From positions 3,512,001 to 3,576,000 of the forward strand of contig NZ_CP043498.1 in assembly GCF_009498215.1 (NCBI RefSeq): a stretch of 64,000 nt of DNA, written 5' to 3'. The position numbers and the translations under genes were made by a program. The notes beneath the pieces are model-generated. The model saw only the letters and a list, made by a program, of their open reading frames with translations. It did no database searches and was not told the DNA's origin. Origin of the DNA: Rhizobium grahamii (GTDB lineage Bacteria > Pseudomonadota > Alphaproteobacteria > Rhizobiales > Rhizobiaceae). Below are positions 42,544 through 51,167 of the stretch, one piece after another (position 1 is the stretch's first letter; each line of letters starts with the position of its first letter).

Positions 42544-43932
42544 TTAGCGGACGCTCTGACGAATGTGGTGGTAGAGCGCCCGGATCGCCTGCGCCTCGCC
42601 GCCGCCGGGCGAGTGCGGCCGCTCGGAAGGAGCCCATCCGTAGATGTCGAAGTGCGCCCAGCTCTTGGTGTTGCTGACAAAGCGCTTCAGGAAAAGCGCG
42701 GCGGTGATCGCGCCGGCCATGCCGCCGGGCGGTGCGTTCGTTATGTCCGCGAACTTGCTGCGGATATCCTTTTCATAACCCGCATAGAGCGGTAGCCGCC
42801 ACAGCGGATCATCGGTTTCGAAGCTTGCTTCCATCAGGTCCTGGGCGAGATCGGCATCGTCGGTGAAGAATGGCGGCAGGTCCGGGCCGAGAGCCACGCG
42901 CGCTGCGCCGGTCAAGGTTGCCATGTCGATCAGGAGGTCAGGCGATTCTTCGTCGGCATAGGACAGGGCGTCGGCGAGGATCAGCCGGCCTTCTGCATCG
43001 GTGTTGTCGATCTGGACCGTCAGACCCTTGCGACTACGATAGATATCGCCGGGGCGGAAGGCGTTCGACGAGATCGAGTTCTCGACGACAGGAACGATCA
43101 CGCGCAGATCGACTTTCAGCTTCGCGTCCATGATCATCAGTGCGAGGCCCATGACGTTTGCCGCGCCGCCCATATCCTTCTTCATCAGCGCCATGGAGGC
43201 GGCAGGCTTGATGTCGAGGCCACCGGTATCGAAGCAGACACCCTTGCCGACAAGGGTAATCTTGCGATGCCCTTTCTTGCCCCAGCGCAGTTCGAGCAGC
43301 CGCGGCGCATCGGCGCTGGCACGGCCGACGGTGTGGACGAGCGGAAAATTCTGTCGCAGGTCGTCGCCGCTAACCACGTTGATCTCGGCCTTGTAGTGCG
43401 CGGCGAGACCACGGAACGCGGCCTCGAGCTCGTTCGGGCCCATGTCGTTGGTCGGGATGTTGATCAGGTCGCGCGCGAGGAACACGCCGGCCAGCTGCCG
43501 CTTGATATCGGCGCCGTCGGCGTCGCGCGGGATCATCAGCGTGGCGGCGGGAGACTTCTCGGATTTGTAGCGATCGAATCGATAGCTGCCGAGACCGAAG
43601 CCGAGCGACAGGCGATTGGCGGTCAGGGGGGCGGTTTCTATGTGCCAGTCTCCAGCAGGCAGCGCACGCGCCAGCTTGCCGGTGATGTAAGGCTGCTCTG
43701 ACGGATTGGTGCCAAGGCCGAAGAGGGCGCCGCCGAGGTGACCTTCGGCGGTGGGGATCAAGAGCAGCGAGCCGCTTTCTGCCTTGTAGCCGGCCTTCTT
43801 TGCCCAATCGAGTGCGATTGGATCGATCGTTCCGGTCTCGATATGGGCAGGGGTGACCGCGAAGATCGGCAAGGTCGAGCCACCCTTGGTGTTGAAGGGG
43901 GTGGGTCTCTCGATGAACTGATAGGGGGCCAT
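42544..43932 (-). CDS. M17 leucyl aminopeptidase family protein
   Basis: A 462-aa cytoplasmic exopeptidase with two metal ions. The catalytic domain shows LVGKGVCFDTGGLDIK (Lys230, Asp235) and the signature NTDAEGRL (310-317). It removes N-terminal residues from peptides. The gene lies upstream of marR and NlpC/P60 and is divergent from tadD. With the amidase, P60 and P1 peptidase it makes a peptide-processing neighbourhood. Confidence 0.92.
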   Translation of the reverse strand: MAPYQFIERPTPFNTKGGSTLPIFAVTPAHIETGTIDPIALDWAKKAGYKAESGSLLLIPTAEGHLGGALFGLGTNPSEQPYITGKLARALPAGDWHIETAPLTANRLSLGFGLGSYRFDRYKSEKSPAATLMIPRDADGADIKRQLAGVFLARDLINIPTNDMGPNELEAAFRGLAAHYKAEINVVSGDDLRQNFPLVHTVGRASADAPRLLELRWGKKGHRKITLVGKGVCFDTGGLDIKPAASMALMKKDMGGAANVMGLALMIMDAKLKVDLRVIVPVVENSISSNAFRPGDIYRSRKGLTVQIDNTDAEGRLILADALSYADEESPDLLIDMATLTGAARVALGPDLPPFFTDDADLAQDLMEASFETDDPLWRLPLYAGYEKDIRSKFADITNAPPGGMAGAITAALFLKRFVSNTKSWAHFDIYGWAPSERPHSPGGGEAQAIRALYHHIRQSVR

Positions 43933-43971
43933 GATTATCCTTCGGGGGCGTCCGGGAATCGCTTTTTAACG

Positions 43972-43991
43972 GTCTGTTAGGGTTAACAGAC
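43972..43991. promoter_or_regulatory. Perfect palindrome between aminopeptidase and tadD
   Basis: GTCTGTTA-GGGT-TAACAGAC is a perfect 8-bp inverted repeat with a 4-bp spacer, 39 bp before the aminopeptidase start and 85 bp before tadD. The spacing of 20 bp matches a dimeric repressor site. It may serve either gene. Confidence 0.45.
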
Positions 43992-44075
43992 TATTGCTGG
44001 AGTGAAGATTGCGTCAAAGCCTTTCCCTGTTCCGCTTTGAGGTCCGGCGCCGATATCCGATTTCAGGAAAACGCG

Positions 44076-44900
44076 ATGCCTGCCTTGGCCAACACCCATT
44101 TGAAATCCCGCATTTTCCAGGGTACCGCCGCGGTGCTCGCCGTACTCGCCTTGAGCGGCTGCAACACCACCAAGGACCGCATGACGACCGGTTCGGTGCC
44201 GCAGCTGAGCAAACCCGTCGAGACGATGAACGACCAGGAGGTTCGCTCCGCAACGGATCGGGTCGGACAGGCCTACGAGAAAAACCCGCGCGATCCGGTA
44301 AACGGCGTCAACTATGCCAACCTCTTGCGCATGCAGGGCAGGGATGCCCAGGCGCTGGCGGTCATGCAGCAGGTTGCCATCTCCAACCCCGCCGACCGTA
44401 ATGTTCTGGCGGCCTATGGCAAGGCACAGGCGGCCGCCGGCCAGCTGCAGCAGGCGCTCGATACGATCGGACGGGCACAGACGCCTGATCGCCCAGACTG
44501 GAAGCTGATATCAGCGGAAGGCGCGATCCTCGACCAGCTCGGCCGCTCGACCGAAGCGCGGCAGCGCTATCGCGATGCTCTCGACATCCAGCCGAACGAA
44601 CCATCCATTCTCTCCAACCTTGGCATGTCCTACGTCCTGACGGGTGACCTGCGCACGGCCGAAACCTATCTTCGCCAGGCTGCGGCGCAGCCATCGGCAG
44701 ACAGCCGCGTCCGCCAGAACCTCGCGCTTGCCGTCGGTTTGCAGGGACGCTTCCCGGAAGCCGAACAGATAGCACGGCGCGAACTCACGCAGCAGCAGGC
44801 CGAAGCCAATGTCGCTTACCTCAGGGGCATGCTTTCGCAGCGCAATTCCTGGCAGAAACTTGCGTCGAAAGATGCCAGCGAAAGCACCGGCACCAACTGA
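44076..44900 (+). CDS. tadD: TPR lipoprotein of the Tad pilus (TadD-like)
   Basis: A 274-aa lipoprotein with lipobox LALSGC (Cys29) after a short signal. The rest is tetratricopeptide repeats (about 70-235, e.g. NPRDPVNGVNYANLLRMQGR, IQPNEPSILSNLGMSYVLTG). TadD-type proteins act as pilotins in Tad pilus assembly. Here the gene is on the opposite strand to tadABC and followed at 4 bp by the convergent LysE gene. Start ATG 44076 with AGGAAA upstream. Confidence 0.85.
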   Translation: MPALANTHLKSRIFQGTAAVLAVLALSGCNTTKDRMTTGSVPQLSKPVETMNDQEVRSATDRVGQAYEKNPRDPVNGVNYANLLRMQGRDAQALAVMQQVAISNPADRNVLAAYGKAQAAAGQLQQALDTIGRAQTPDRPDWKLISAEGAILDQLGRSTEARQRYRDALDIQPNEPSILSNLGMSYVLTGDLRTAETYLRQAAAQPSADSRVRQNLALAVGLQGRFPEAEQIARRELTQQQAEANVAYLRGMLSQRNSWQKLASKDASESTGTN

Positions 44901-44904
44901 AGCC

Positions 44905-45537
44905 TCAACGGCCACTGACGCCTGAAACGACGAGTTCCAATCCCAGGCCCGCCATGACCGCGCCGGCCGTACGGTCGATCCACGCCTTCGCGGCGAGGTA
45001 GATCTGCCGTGGATGGTGCGCGGAAAAGGCAAGCGCGACGATAGAATACCATCCGGCTTCGACTGCAAATACACCGACGGGAAGGGCAAGCATCAGCCCG
45101 AGAGGCACGGTCTTCGGAAGCAGCGCGGCGAAAATGCCGGCGTAAACCACGATGGTCTTCGGGTTGCTGATCTGCGTCAGCAGCGCCGTTATGAAGCTCC
45201 GGCCGGGTGCGGGTTTCATGGTCGCGGTCTCGCCGATGTCGAGCGGCTTGCTCGCACCGCGCCAGATATTGATCGCGATCCACGCAAGATAGGTTCCGCC
45301 GGCGATCTTCAGCCCGATATAGAGCCATTCGAACTGCGAGAGCAGCGCCGTCAGGCCCGCCAGGGCAAGAATACTGAAGAAAGCGCCACCGATCCCCATC
45401 CCCAAGGCAGCGGCAAGGCCGTCCGCGCGCGAGCGTGATACAGCGATCCGCGACACCATGACAAAGCTCGGACCAGGGCTCATGGCGCCGATCGACAAGG
45501 CGGCAATGATGCTGATGAAAATGCTTGCGGAAGACAT
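44905..45537 (-). CDS. LysE family amino acid exporter
   Basis: A 210-aa membrane protein with five to six helices; the hallmark MSPGPSFVMVSRIAVSRSRADG (about 19-40, shown only in part) near the N-terminus is the LysE/RhtB signature. Start at 45537 (MSSASIFISII) is used; a longer leader has no support. It lies between tadD and tadC on the tadC strand, 85 bp after tadC, and is unrelated to pilus assembly by family. Confidence 0.87.
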   Translation of the reverse strand: MSSASIFISIIAALSIGAMSPGPSFVMVSRIAVSRSRADGLAAALGMGIGGAFFSILALAGLTALLSQFEWLYIGLKIAGGTYLAWIAINIWRGASKPLDIGETATMKPAPGRSFITALLTQISNPKTIVVYAGIFAALLPKTVPLGLMLALPVGVFAVEAGWYSIVALAFSAHHPRQIYLAAKAWIDRTAGAVMAGLGLELVVSGVSGR

Positions 45538-45622
45538 CGGCAGCTCCGGGACCGTGCGAGAGACAGCATCAGTGCGTCTCACACTTCACGCCCCTTGTCG
45601 ATGCCCGTCCGTGAGCTCCCGA

Positions 45623-46606
45623 CTAGAACTTGTCCGAGACCTGAATACCGGCCGGTCCGAGAATAACCGCGACGAGAACGGGCAGGAAGAACAGGATCAT
45701 CGGCACCGTAAGCTTCGGCGGCAGGGCAGCGGCCTTCTTTTCCGCCTCGTTCATCCGTTCGTCGCGACCTTCCTGCGCCAGCACCCGCAGGGCCTGCGAG
45801 ACGGGCGTACCGTAGCGGTCGGCCTGGATCAGCGCCTGAACAACCGACTGTACGATCGGGATCTGCGTGCGGGTGGCAAGGTTTTCCAGCGCTTGACGTC
45901 GGTCCGGCAGGAATGACAGTTCAGCGGTGGTCAGCACCATTTCCTCGGCGAGCGGCGGGGATGCCTCGCCGAGCTCTTCCGAGACGCGCCGCATGGCGGC
46001 CTCGATCGAAATACCGGATTCGACGCAGATCAGCATGAGGTCGAGCGCATCGGGCCATGCACGCTTGATGGAGTGCTGGCGCTTCTTCATCTTGTTGGAG
46101 ATGAAGATATTCGGCGCATAGAAGCCGAGATAGGCGAAGCAGAGCGTCGCGAGGAAGCGCAGAGGGGTCGGCTTGTCGGCCAGGTGATCGAGACCGAAGA
46201 TCCAAAAGACCGCAACCCCGAAAAACAGGAAAGGCAGCAGGAAGCGCGCGACCAGGAAGGTGTTCAGCGCATTCTCCGAGCGATACCCGGCTGCGCGAAG
46301 CTTGTTCATGGTGTTTTCATCGACCAGCGCTTCACGCAGGTTGAAGCGTTCGACGATCTGGCGAACGGAACGGTTGTTCTGTGTACGCAGCGATGCCTTG
46401 CTGCCTTGCTCGGCGTTCATACGGGCGCGTTCGCGGGCGCGGATCTGCTCGCGCTCGGTCGAGACCTCCTTCATGCGCTTGGCAAGGTCGCCGCGCTCGA
46501 AGAAGGGAATGGCAAGCGTGTAGAGGCTGACGAACACTGCGACCGCGACGAGCACGGCGATCAGCATGGAGGGGTCGGTCAAACTGCTGGCGAGATCCGA
46601 TGACAT
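45623..46606 (-). CDS. tadC: Tad pilus inner-membrane protein (T2SS F family)
   Basis: A 327-aa protein of the GspF/TadC family. Helices lie near residues 15-33 and 120-150 and at the C-terminus (LTVPMILFFLPVLVAVILGP); the GspF-type domain reads LDLMLICVESGISIEAAMRR (about 189-208). TadB and TadC form the platform that works with the ATPase. Last gene of the leftward pilus operon. Confidence 0.9.
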   Translation of the reverse strand: MSSDLASSLTDPSMLIAVLVAVAVFVSLYTLAIPFFERGDLAKRMKEVSTEREQIRARERARMNAEQGSKASLRTQNNRSVRQIVERFNLREALVDENTMNKLRAAGYRSENALNTFLVARFLLPFLFFGVAVFWIFGLDHLADKPTPLRFLATLCFAYLGFYAPNIFISNKMKKRQHSIKRAWPDALDLMLICVESGISIEAAMRRVSEELGEASPPLAEEMVLTTAELSFLPDRRQALENLATRTQIPIVQSVVQALIQADRYGTPVSQALRVLAQEGRDERMNEAEKKAAALPPKLTVPMILFFLPVLVAVILGPAGIQVSDKF

Positions 46607-46619
46607 CGCGCTTCCTCGG

Positions 46620-47627
46620 CTAGATATCGAAATTGACCATGTTGCGCATGACGAAGATGCCGATCGACATCCACACGCCCGAAACGCCCATGATCAGGTG
46701 TCCACGTGGATCCGTGAAAAGGATCATCATGTATGCCGGCGACGTCATGTAAACGAGCAGCGCCACGATGAACGGCAATGCGCCGATGATCACGGCAGAG
46801 GCCTTGGCTTCCATCGACAGTGCCTTGACTTTCGCCTTCATCTTCTTGCGTTCACGCAGAACCTTCGCAAGGTTCCCGATTGCTTCGGAGAGATTGCCGC
46901 CCGCCTGCGACTGGATGGCGATCACGATGGCGAAGAAGCTGACTTCCTGAAGCGGCATGTGATTGGCCATGCGGCCGCAGGCATCCGGTACGCTGAGCCC
47001 GACCTGCTGCGATTCGACGACCCGCCGAAATTCGCCGCGCACCGGTTCCTTGCCTTCGCTGGCGACCAGCCGGATGGCATCGTTGAGCGGAAGGCCGGAC
47101 TTGATGGAGCGCACGATGACGTCGAGCGCGTTTGGAAATTCGTCGAGAAACTTGTTCTGGCGACGTTTGATGAGGAAGCCGAGTATCCAGCGCGGCAGGC
47201 CGAGGCCGGCAACAACAGGGATGCCGAGCACGACCATGACCGGCGCGTCGGCGAGGAAGGCGACGAACATCAGCACAAGGCCGAAGATCGCGCTGAACAT
47301 GTAGAAACGGCCGGGCGTGACCGTGAGGCCGGCCTGGGTCAGCCTGGACTTCAGAGTCAGTTTCTTCTTGGCGTTTTCCTGCTGGCGCTTCTCAAGCTCC
47401 TTGAGGTTGTCCTGAACCGACTTGCGCCGCTTCGACATTTCCTGCACGCGATCGCGAGCCGCCTTGACGTTGGCGCGATCGGCATCCGCAGAGGCTACGC
47501 GGCTGACGCGGTTGGCTGCCTTCTTTTCGGTCTCCATTCTCGAAAACAGAAAGGCATAGCAGACACCTCCCGCCGCGACGGCGGCAAGAAGGATGATTGC
47601 AAGCACTGTCGGATCGAGACCGAACAT
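46620..47627 (-). CDS. tadB: Tad pilus inner-membrane protein (T2SS F family)
   Basis: A 335-aa TadB-type protein. The N-terminal helix (LAIILLAAVAAGGVCYAFLF, about 9-28) is followed by a long charged, coiled segment (about 35-90), then membrane helices and the GspF domain with LDVIVRSIKSGLPLNDAIRL (about 170-189). The start at 47627 (MFGLDPTVLA) is 4 bp after the ATPase stop, so the operon is tightly packed. It partners TadC. Confidence 0.9.
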   Translation of the reverse strand: MFGLDPTVLAIILLAAVAAGGVCYAFLFSRMETEKKAANRVSRVASADADRANVKAARDRVQEMSKRRKSVQDNLKELEKRQQENAKKKLTLKSRLTQAGLTVTPGRFYMFSAIFGLVLMFVAFLADAPVMVVLGIPVVAGLGLPRWILGFLIKRRQNKFLDEFPNALDVIVRSIKSGLPLNDAIRLVASEGKEPVRGEFRRVVESQQVGLSVPDACGRMANHMPLQEVSFFAIVIAIQSQAGGNLSEAIGNLAKVLRERKKMKAKVKALSMEAKASAVIIGALPFIVALLVYMTSPAYMMILFTDPRGHLIMGVSGVWMSIGIFVMRNMVNFDI

Positions 47628-47631
47628 TTCA

Positions 47632-49101
47632 CTAATCCTTCGACTTTTCTTCCATTTCGTCGAGGGCCGCCGCAAGGCGCTTTTCCTCGTTGAAATAGCG
47701 GGCACGATCCCAGAAATGCGGCTTGCCGATACCGGTCGATTTGTGCCGGCCGATCAGGCGTCCGCCGGCATCTTCGCCTTCGATCTCGTAGCGCATGAGA
47801 TCCTGCGTGATGATCACGTCGCCTTCCATGCCGATCACCTCGGTGATCTGCGTGATACGGCGGGAGCCGTCGCGAAGACGAGCGGCCTGAATGATCACGT
47901 CGACCGATCCGGAGATGATTTCGCGCACCGTCTTGGCGGGCAGGGTGAAACCGCCCATCGCGATCATCGATTCGATACGGCTGAGGCATTCGCGCGGTGA
48001 GTTCGAGTGAATCGTTCCCATCGAGCCGTCGTGACCGGTGTTCATCGCCTGCAGCAGGTCGAAGACCTCGGGTCCGCGCACTTCGCCGACGATGATCCGT
48101 TCCGGGCGCATACGCAGGCAGTTCTTAACGAGATCGCGCATCGTGATCTCGCCTTCGCCTTCGATATTCGGCGGGCGGGTTTCGAGGCGGACGACATGCG
48201 GCTGCTGCAGCTGCAGTTCGGCCGTGTCTTCGCAGGTGATGACGCGTTCGTCGGTATCGATATATCGGGTCAGGCAGTTGAGAAGCGTCGTCTTGCCGGA
48301 ACCTGTACCGCCTGAAATGACGACATTGCAGCGGACGCGGCCGATGATCTGCAGCAGCGTCGCGCCTTCCGTGGTGATCGCACCGAAACGTACCAGCTGC
48401 TCGAGCGTCAGCTTGTCCTTCTTGAACTTACGGATCGTGAGAGCAGGGCCATCGATCGCGAGCGGTGGCGCGATGACGTTGACACGCGAGCCATCCGGGA
48501 GACGCGCGTCGCAGATCGGGCTCGATTCATCGACGCGTCGGCCGACCTGGCTGACGATGCGCTGGCAGATCGAGAGCAGCTGCGAATTGTCGCGGAACCG
48601 GATCTCGGACTCGATGGTCTTGCCGCCGACTTCGATGAAGGTCTGGCCGGCGCCGTTGACCATGATGTCGGCGATATCGTCGCGCGCAAGAAGCGGTTCC
48701 AGCGGGCCGTAGCCGAGAACGTCGTTGCAGATGTCTTCGAGCAGCTCTTCCTGCTCGGAGATCGACATCGCGAAGTTCTTGATCGTGATGATGTCGTTGA
48801 CGATGTCGCGAATTTCCTCGCGCGCGCTTTCTCCGTCGAGCTTGGCGAGCTGGGAAAGATCGATCGTGTCGATCAGCGCCGAGAAGACCTGCGCCTTCGT
48901 ATCGTAATATTCGTCGGTGCGGGCAGGGCGCTTGCGCTGCGGCGTCTGCATCGGCGGAGGCGCGACCTGCTGGCGTGTGGGCTCACGCTGCGGCTCTGCA
49001 AGCACTGCCGGCCCCGAGGACGACGGCGCCGCAACAGGCGCGGGGGGCGCGACTGTGCCCCCTGCCTTGCCAAAACCCTCGTTTCCGCGTTTTCCGAACA
49101 T
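47632..49101 (-). CDS. cpaF: Tad pilus assembly ATPase
   Basis: A 489-aa secretion ATPase (CpaF/TadA), powering pilus extension (and retraction in some relatives). After a Pro-rich N-terminus, about residues 60-250 form the N-terminal domain and the motor follows: Walker A GGTGSGKT (264-271), the Asp box EDTAELQLQQPH and Walker B/His motifs around LRMRPERIIVGEVRGPE. ATG at 49101; cytoplasmic, docks to TadB/TadC. Confidence 0.94.
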   Translation of the reverse strand: MFGKRGNEGFGKAGGTVAPPAPVAAPSSSGPAVLAEPQREPTRQQVAPPPMQTPQRKRPARTDEYYDTKAQVFSALIDTIDLSQLAKLDGESAREEIRDIVNDIITIKNFAMSISEQEELLEDICNDVLGYGPLEPLLARDDIADIMVNGAGQTFIEVGGKTIESEIRFRDNSQLLSICQRIVSQVGRRVDESSPICDARLPDGSRVNVIAPPLAIDGPALTIRKFKKDKLTLEQLVRFGAITTEGATLLQIIGRVRCNVVISGGTGSGKTTLLNCLTRYIDTDERVITCEDTAELQLQQPHVVRLETRPPNIEGEGEITMRDLVKNCLRMRPERIIVGEVRGPEVFDLLQAMNTGHDGSMGTIHSNSPRECLSRIESMIAMGGFTLPAKTVREIISGSVDVIIQAARLRDGSRRITQITEVIGMEGDVIITQDLMRYEIEGEDAGGRLIGRHKSTGIGKPHFWDRARYFNEEKRLAAALDEMEEKSKD

Positions 49102-49130
49102 GAACTATTCCAATCCGCTCTCGGCTGATC

Positions 49131-50414
49131 TCATTTGCGCTTCAGCAGACCAAGAAGACCGCCCTTCTTTGCCTTCTTGACAGCGATACGGCCGGTCACG
49201 ATGTGCGCCAGTTGTGAGAAGGTTTCCGCAGTCGGCGACTTTGCATCCATCTCCGATATCATCCGGCCGCTGTTGGCAGCCGTGCCGAATAGGTTGATGT
49301 CGAAGGGTATGATCGCAATCGGATCCGTCTCCAGCGGCTCGCAGAAGTCGGATGGCGTGATCTCCGGACGCTTCGGCATGCCCACCTGGTTCAGGATGAG
49401 GTGAGGCGGCTTGTCGTTCGGCCGCATCTTGCGCAGCGCATCCATCATGTTCTTGGTGTTTCGCAGGTTTGCGAGATCCGGGGATGCGCAGATGACGACT
49501 TCGTCGACGCTGCCGAGGACCGAGCGTGTCCATTCCGACCATGCGTGTGGCACATCGAGAACGGTTACGGGCGCGCTGCGCTGCAGGACATCCAGAACGG
49601 GCTGGAAAGCCTGTCCCTCGAAGTCATAAGAGCGGTCGAGGATGGACGGTGCCGCGAGCAGCGAAAGATGCTCGGAGCATTTCGTCAGCAGACGGTCGAG
49701 AAAGACTTCGTCGAGGCGCTCCGGCGCGTAGACCGCTTCGGCGATCCCCTGCGTCGGATCCTGGTCGAAGTCGATGTTCGCCGTGCCGTAGGGCAGGTCG
49801 AGGTCGGCAAGGATGGTTTCGGTCGAAAACAGGCGCGAGATGCCGAAAGCGCAATTGTGAGCGATAGTCGAGGAGCCGACCCCACCCTTTGCGCCGATGA
49901 AGGCGATGCTTCTGCCAAGCGGCTCCGCATCGGGATCGATGAAGATCGCCGCCAGCGCCGTCATCAGGTCGGCCATACCGACCGGCTGCACCATGTATTC
50001 GGAGATGCCGTTGCGGATGAGCTCGCGGTAGAGCGAGATATCGTTGTGATAGCCGACGATAATGACTTTCGTCGAAGGGTCGCAGACCGAAGCGAGTGGC
50101 GCCAGTTCGCTGAGCAGGCTGGCGCTCGTTGCGCGTGTTTCGAGGATGATCAGGTTCGGCGTCGGCGCACCGGCGAACATGTTTGCGGCGGCGGCGATAC
50201 CACCGCTCGTCACCCGCAGGCTGACCTTTGCCATGCGACGATCGTTACCGCAGCGTTCCATCGTGCGCTGCAGCTCTTCGCTTTCGCAGAAGGCGTGAAT
50301 GGAGATGCGCGGCAGCGGTCGCATGCCTTCGAGCTCCGCCATGCGCAGCGCGTCCTCTGCGTGCCGGAGCTCCGCGGTATTCTTGATCTCGTATTCGACC
50401 GTGCTCATCGTCAA
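49131..50414 (-). CDS. cpaE: Pilus localisation protein, MinD/ParA-like
   Basis: A 427-aa CpaE/TadZ protein that places the Tad pilus machine, usually at a pole. An N-terminal receiver-like domain (about 35-160) precedes a ParA/MinD ATPase with the deviant Walker A KGGVGSST (176-183). It lies 29 bp before cpaF and 10 bp after cpaD. Confidence 0.92.
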   Translation of the reverse strand: MTMSTVEYEIKNTAELRHAEDALRMAELEGMRPLPRISIHAFCESEELQRTMERCGNDRRMAKVSLRVTSGGIAAAANMFAGAPTPNLIILETRATSASLLSELAPLASVCDPSTKVIIVGYHNDISLYRELIRNGISEYMVQPVGMADLMTALAAIFIDPDAEPLGRSIAFIGAKGGVGSSTIAHNCAFGISRLFSTETILADLDLPYGTANIDFDQDPTQGIAEAVYAPERLDEVFLDRLLTKCSEHLSLLAAPSILDRSYDFEGQAFQPVLDVLQRSAPVTVLDVPHAWSEWTRSVLGSVDEVVICASPDLANLRNTKNMMDALRKMRPNDKPPHLILNQVGMPKRPEITPSDFCEPLETDPIAIIPFDINLFGTAANSGRMISEMDAKSPTAETFSQLAHIVTGRIAVKKAKKGGLLGLLKRK

Positions 50415-50424
50415 TCCTTACCGA

Positions 50425-51153
50425 TCAAAAGGTGCTCGAGCCGGAGGCAGCGACATCCTCGATCGTCGTGGTCGTTTCGCGATATTCCTTGATGGCGGCG
50501 TTGCGTCGCGTGGCGTCGATCGGGGTCATGCCGCGCGGCGCGACCAGGTCTTCCGGGTTCGCGACCTGTGCGGCGAGATTGTTCTGCGTGGCGCAACCGA
50601 AGTTGTAGTAGTTCTGGTTGCTGAAATCGTTGATCATGTCCTTCGGCCACTGGCCGCACTGCGAGGTCATGGCCGTTGTGCCGACGAAGGTCAGGCGGAT
50701 CGGCGCGGAATCGCCGGTGGCGCCGGCGCCATATGAGCTGTTGACGATCTTCGAACTCGCAATGCCGCGTGCCGACAGTTCGGCCCGAACCTGCCCGCGC
50801 AGCTGGCGCGCGGCCGCGGCGTTCGGCGAGCCCTCAGGGGTCATCAGGTAGACTGGGCCGGTCGCTCTGGAGCCGTAATTCTGGGCGAAGCCGCGGATCA
50901 TGTCGCGCTGCGCCGTGTTGAGGCGCCGGTCCGTCGAGGCAACCGGGATATCCACGGATTGCTCCGCTTCGGTGACGACGATGGGGTGGCGCTGGCGATA
51001 GTCGTCAGGGATCCCGCCTGTGGTCAGGTCGTCATGCGATGCGCAGCCGGAAAGGAGAGCAGCGGCCATCGCCGCAACGGCAACCATGCACCTGGATTTT
51101 GCGATGCGGGTCGTGCTGGTCCGAGTCATCGAATGATCTCTATCTCTTGTCAT
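50425..51153 (-). CDS. cpaD: Pilus assembly lipoprotein CpaD
   Basis: A 242-aa CpaD-like protein of the Tad outer-membrane complex. The signal ends in lipobox LLSGC (Cys37 counted from 51153), followed by the CpaD domain with RHPIVVTEAEQ and TSQCGQWPKDM. Start 51153 has GGAG at 8 nt; another ATG at 51129 would give a shorter signal and is possible. 14 bp after cpaC. Confidence 0.88.
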   Translation of the reverse strand: MTRDRDHSMTRTSTTRIAKSRCMVAVAAMAAALLSGCASHDDLTTGGIPDDYRQRHPIVVTEAEQSVDIPVASTDRRLNTAQRDMIRGFAQNYGSRATGPVYLMTPEGSPNAAAARQLRGQVRAELSARGIASSKIVNSSYGAGATGDSAPIRLTFVGTTAMTSQCGQWPKDMINDFSNQNYYNFGCATQNNLAAQVANPEDLVAPRGMTPIDATRRNAAIKEYRETTTTIEDVAASGSSTF

Positions 51154-51167
51154 TGCTACCGCTCCGC

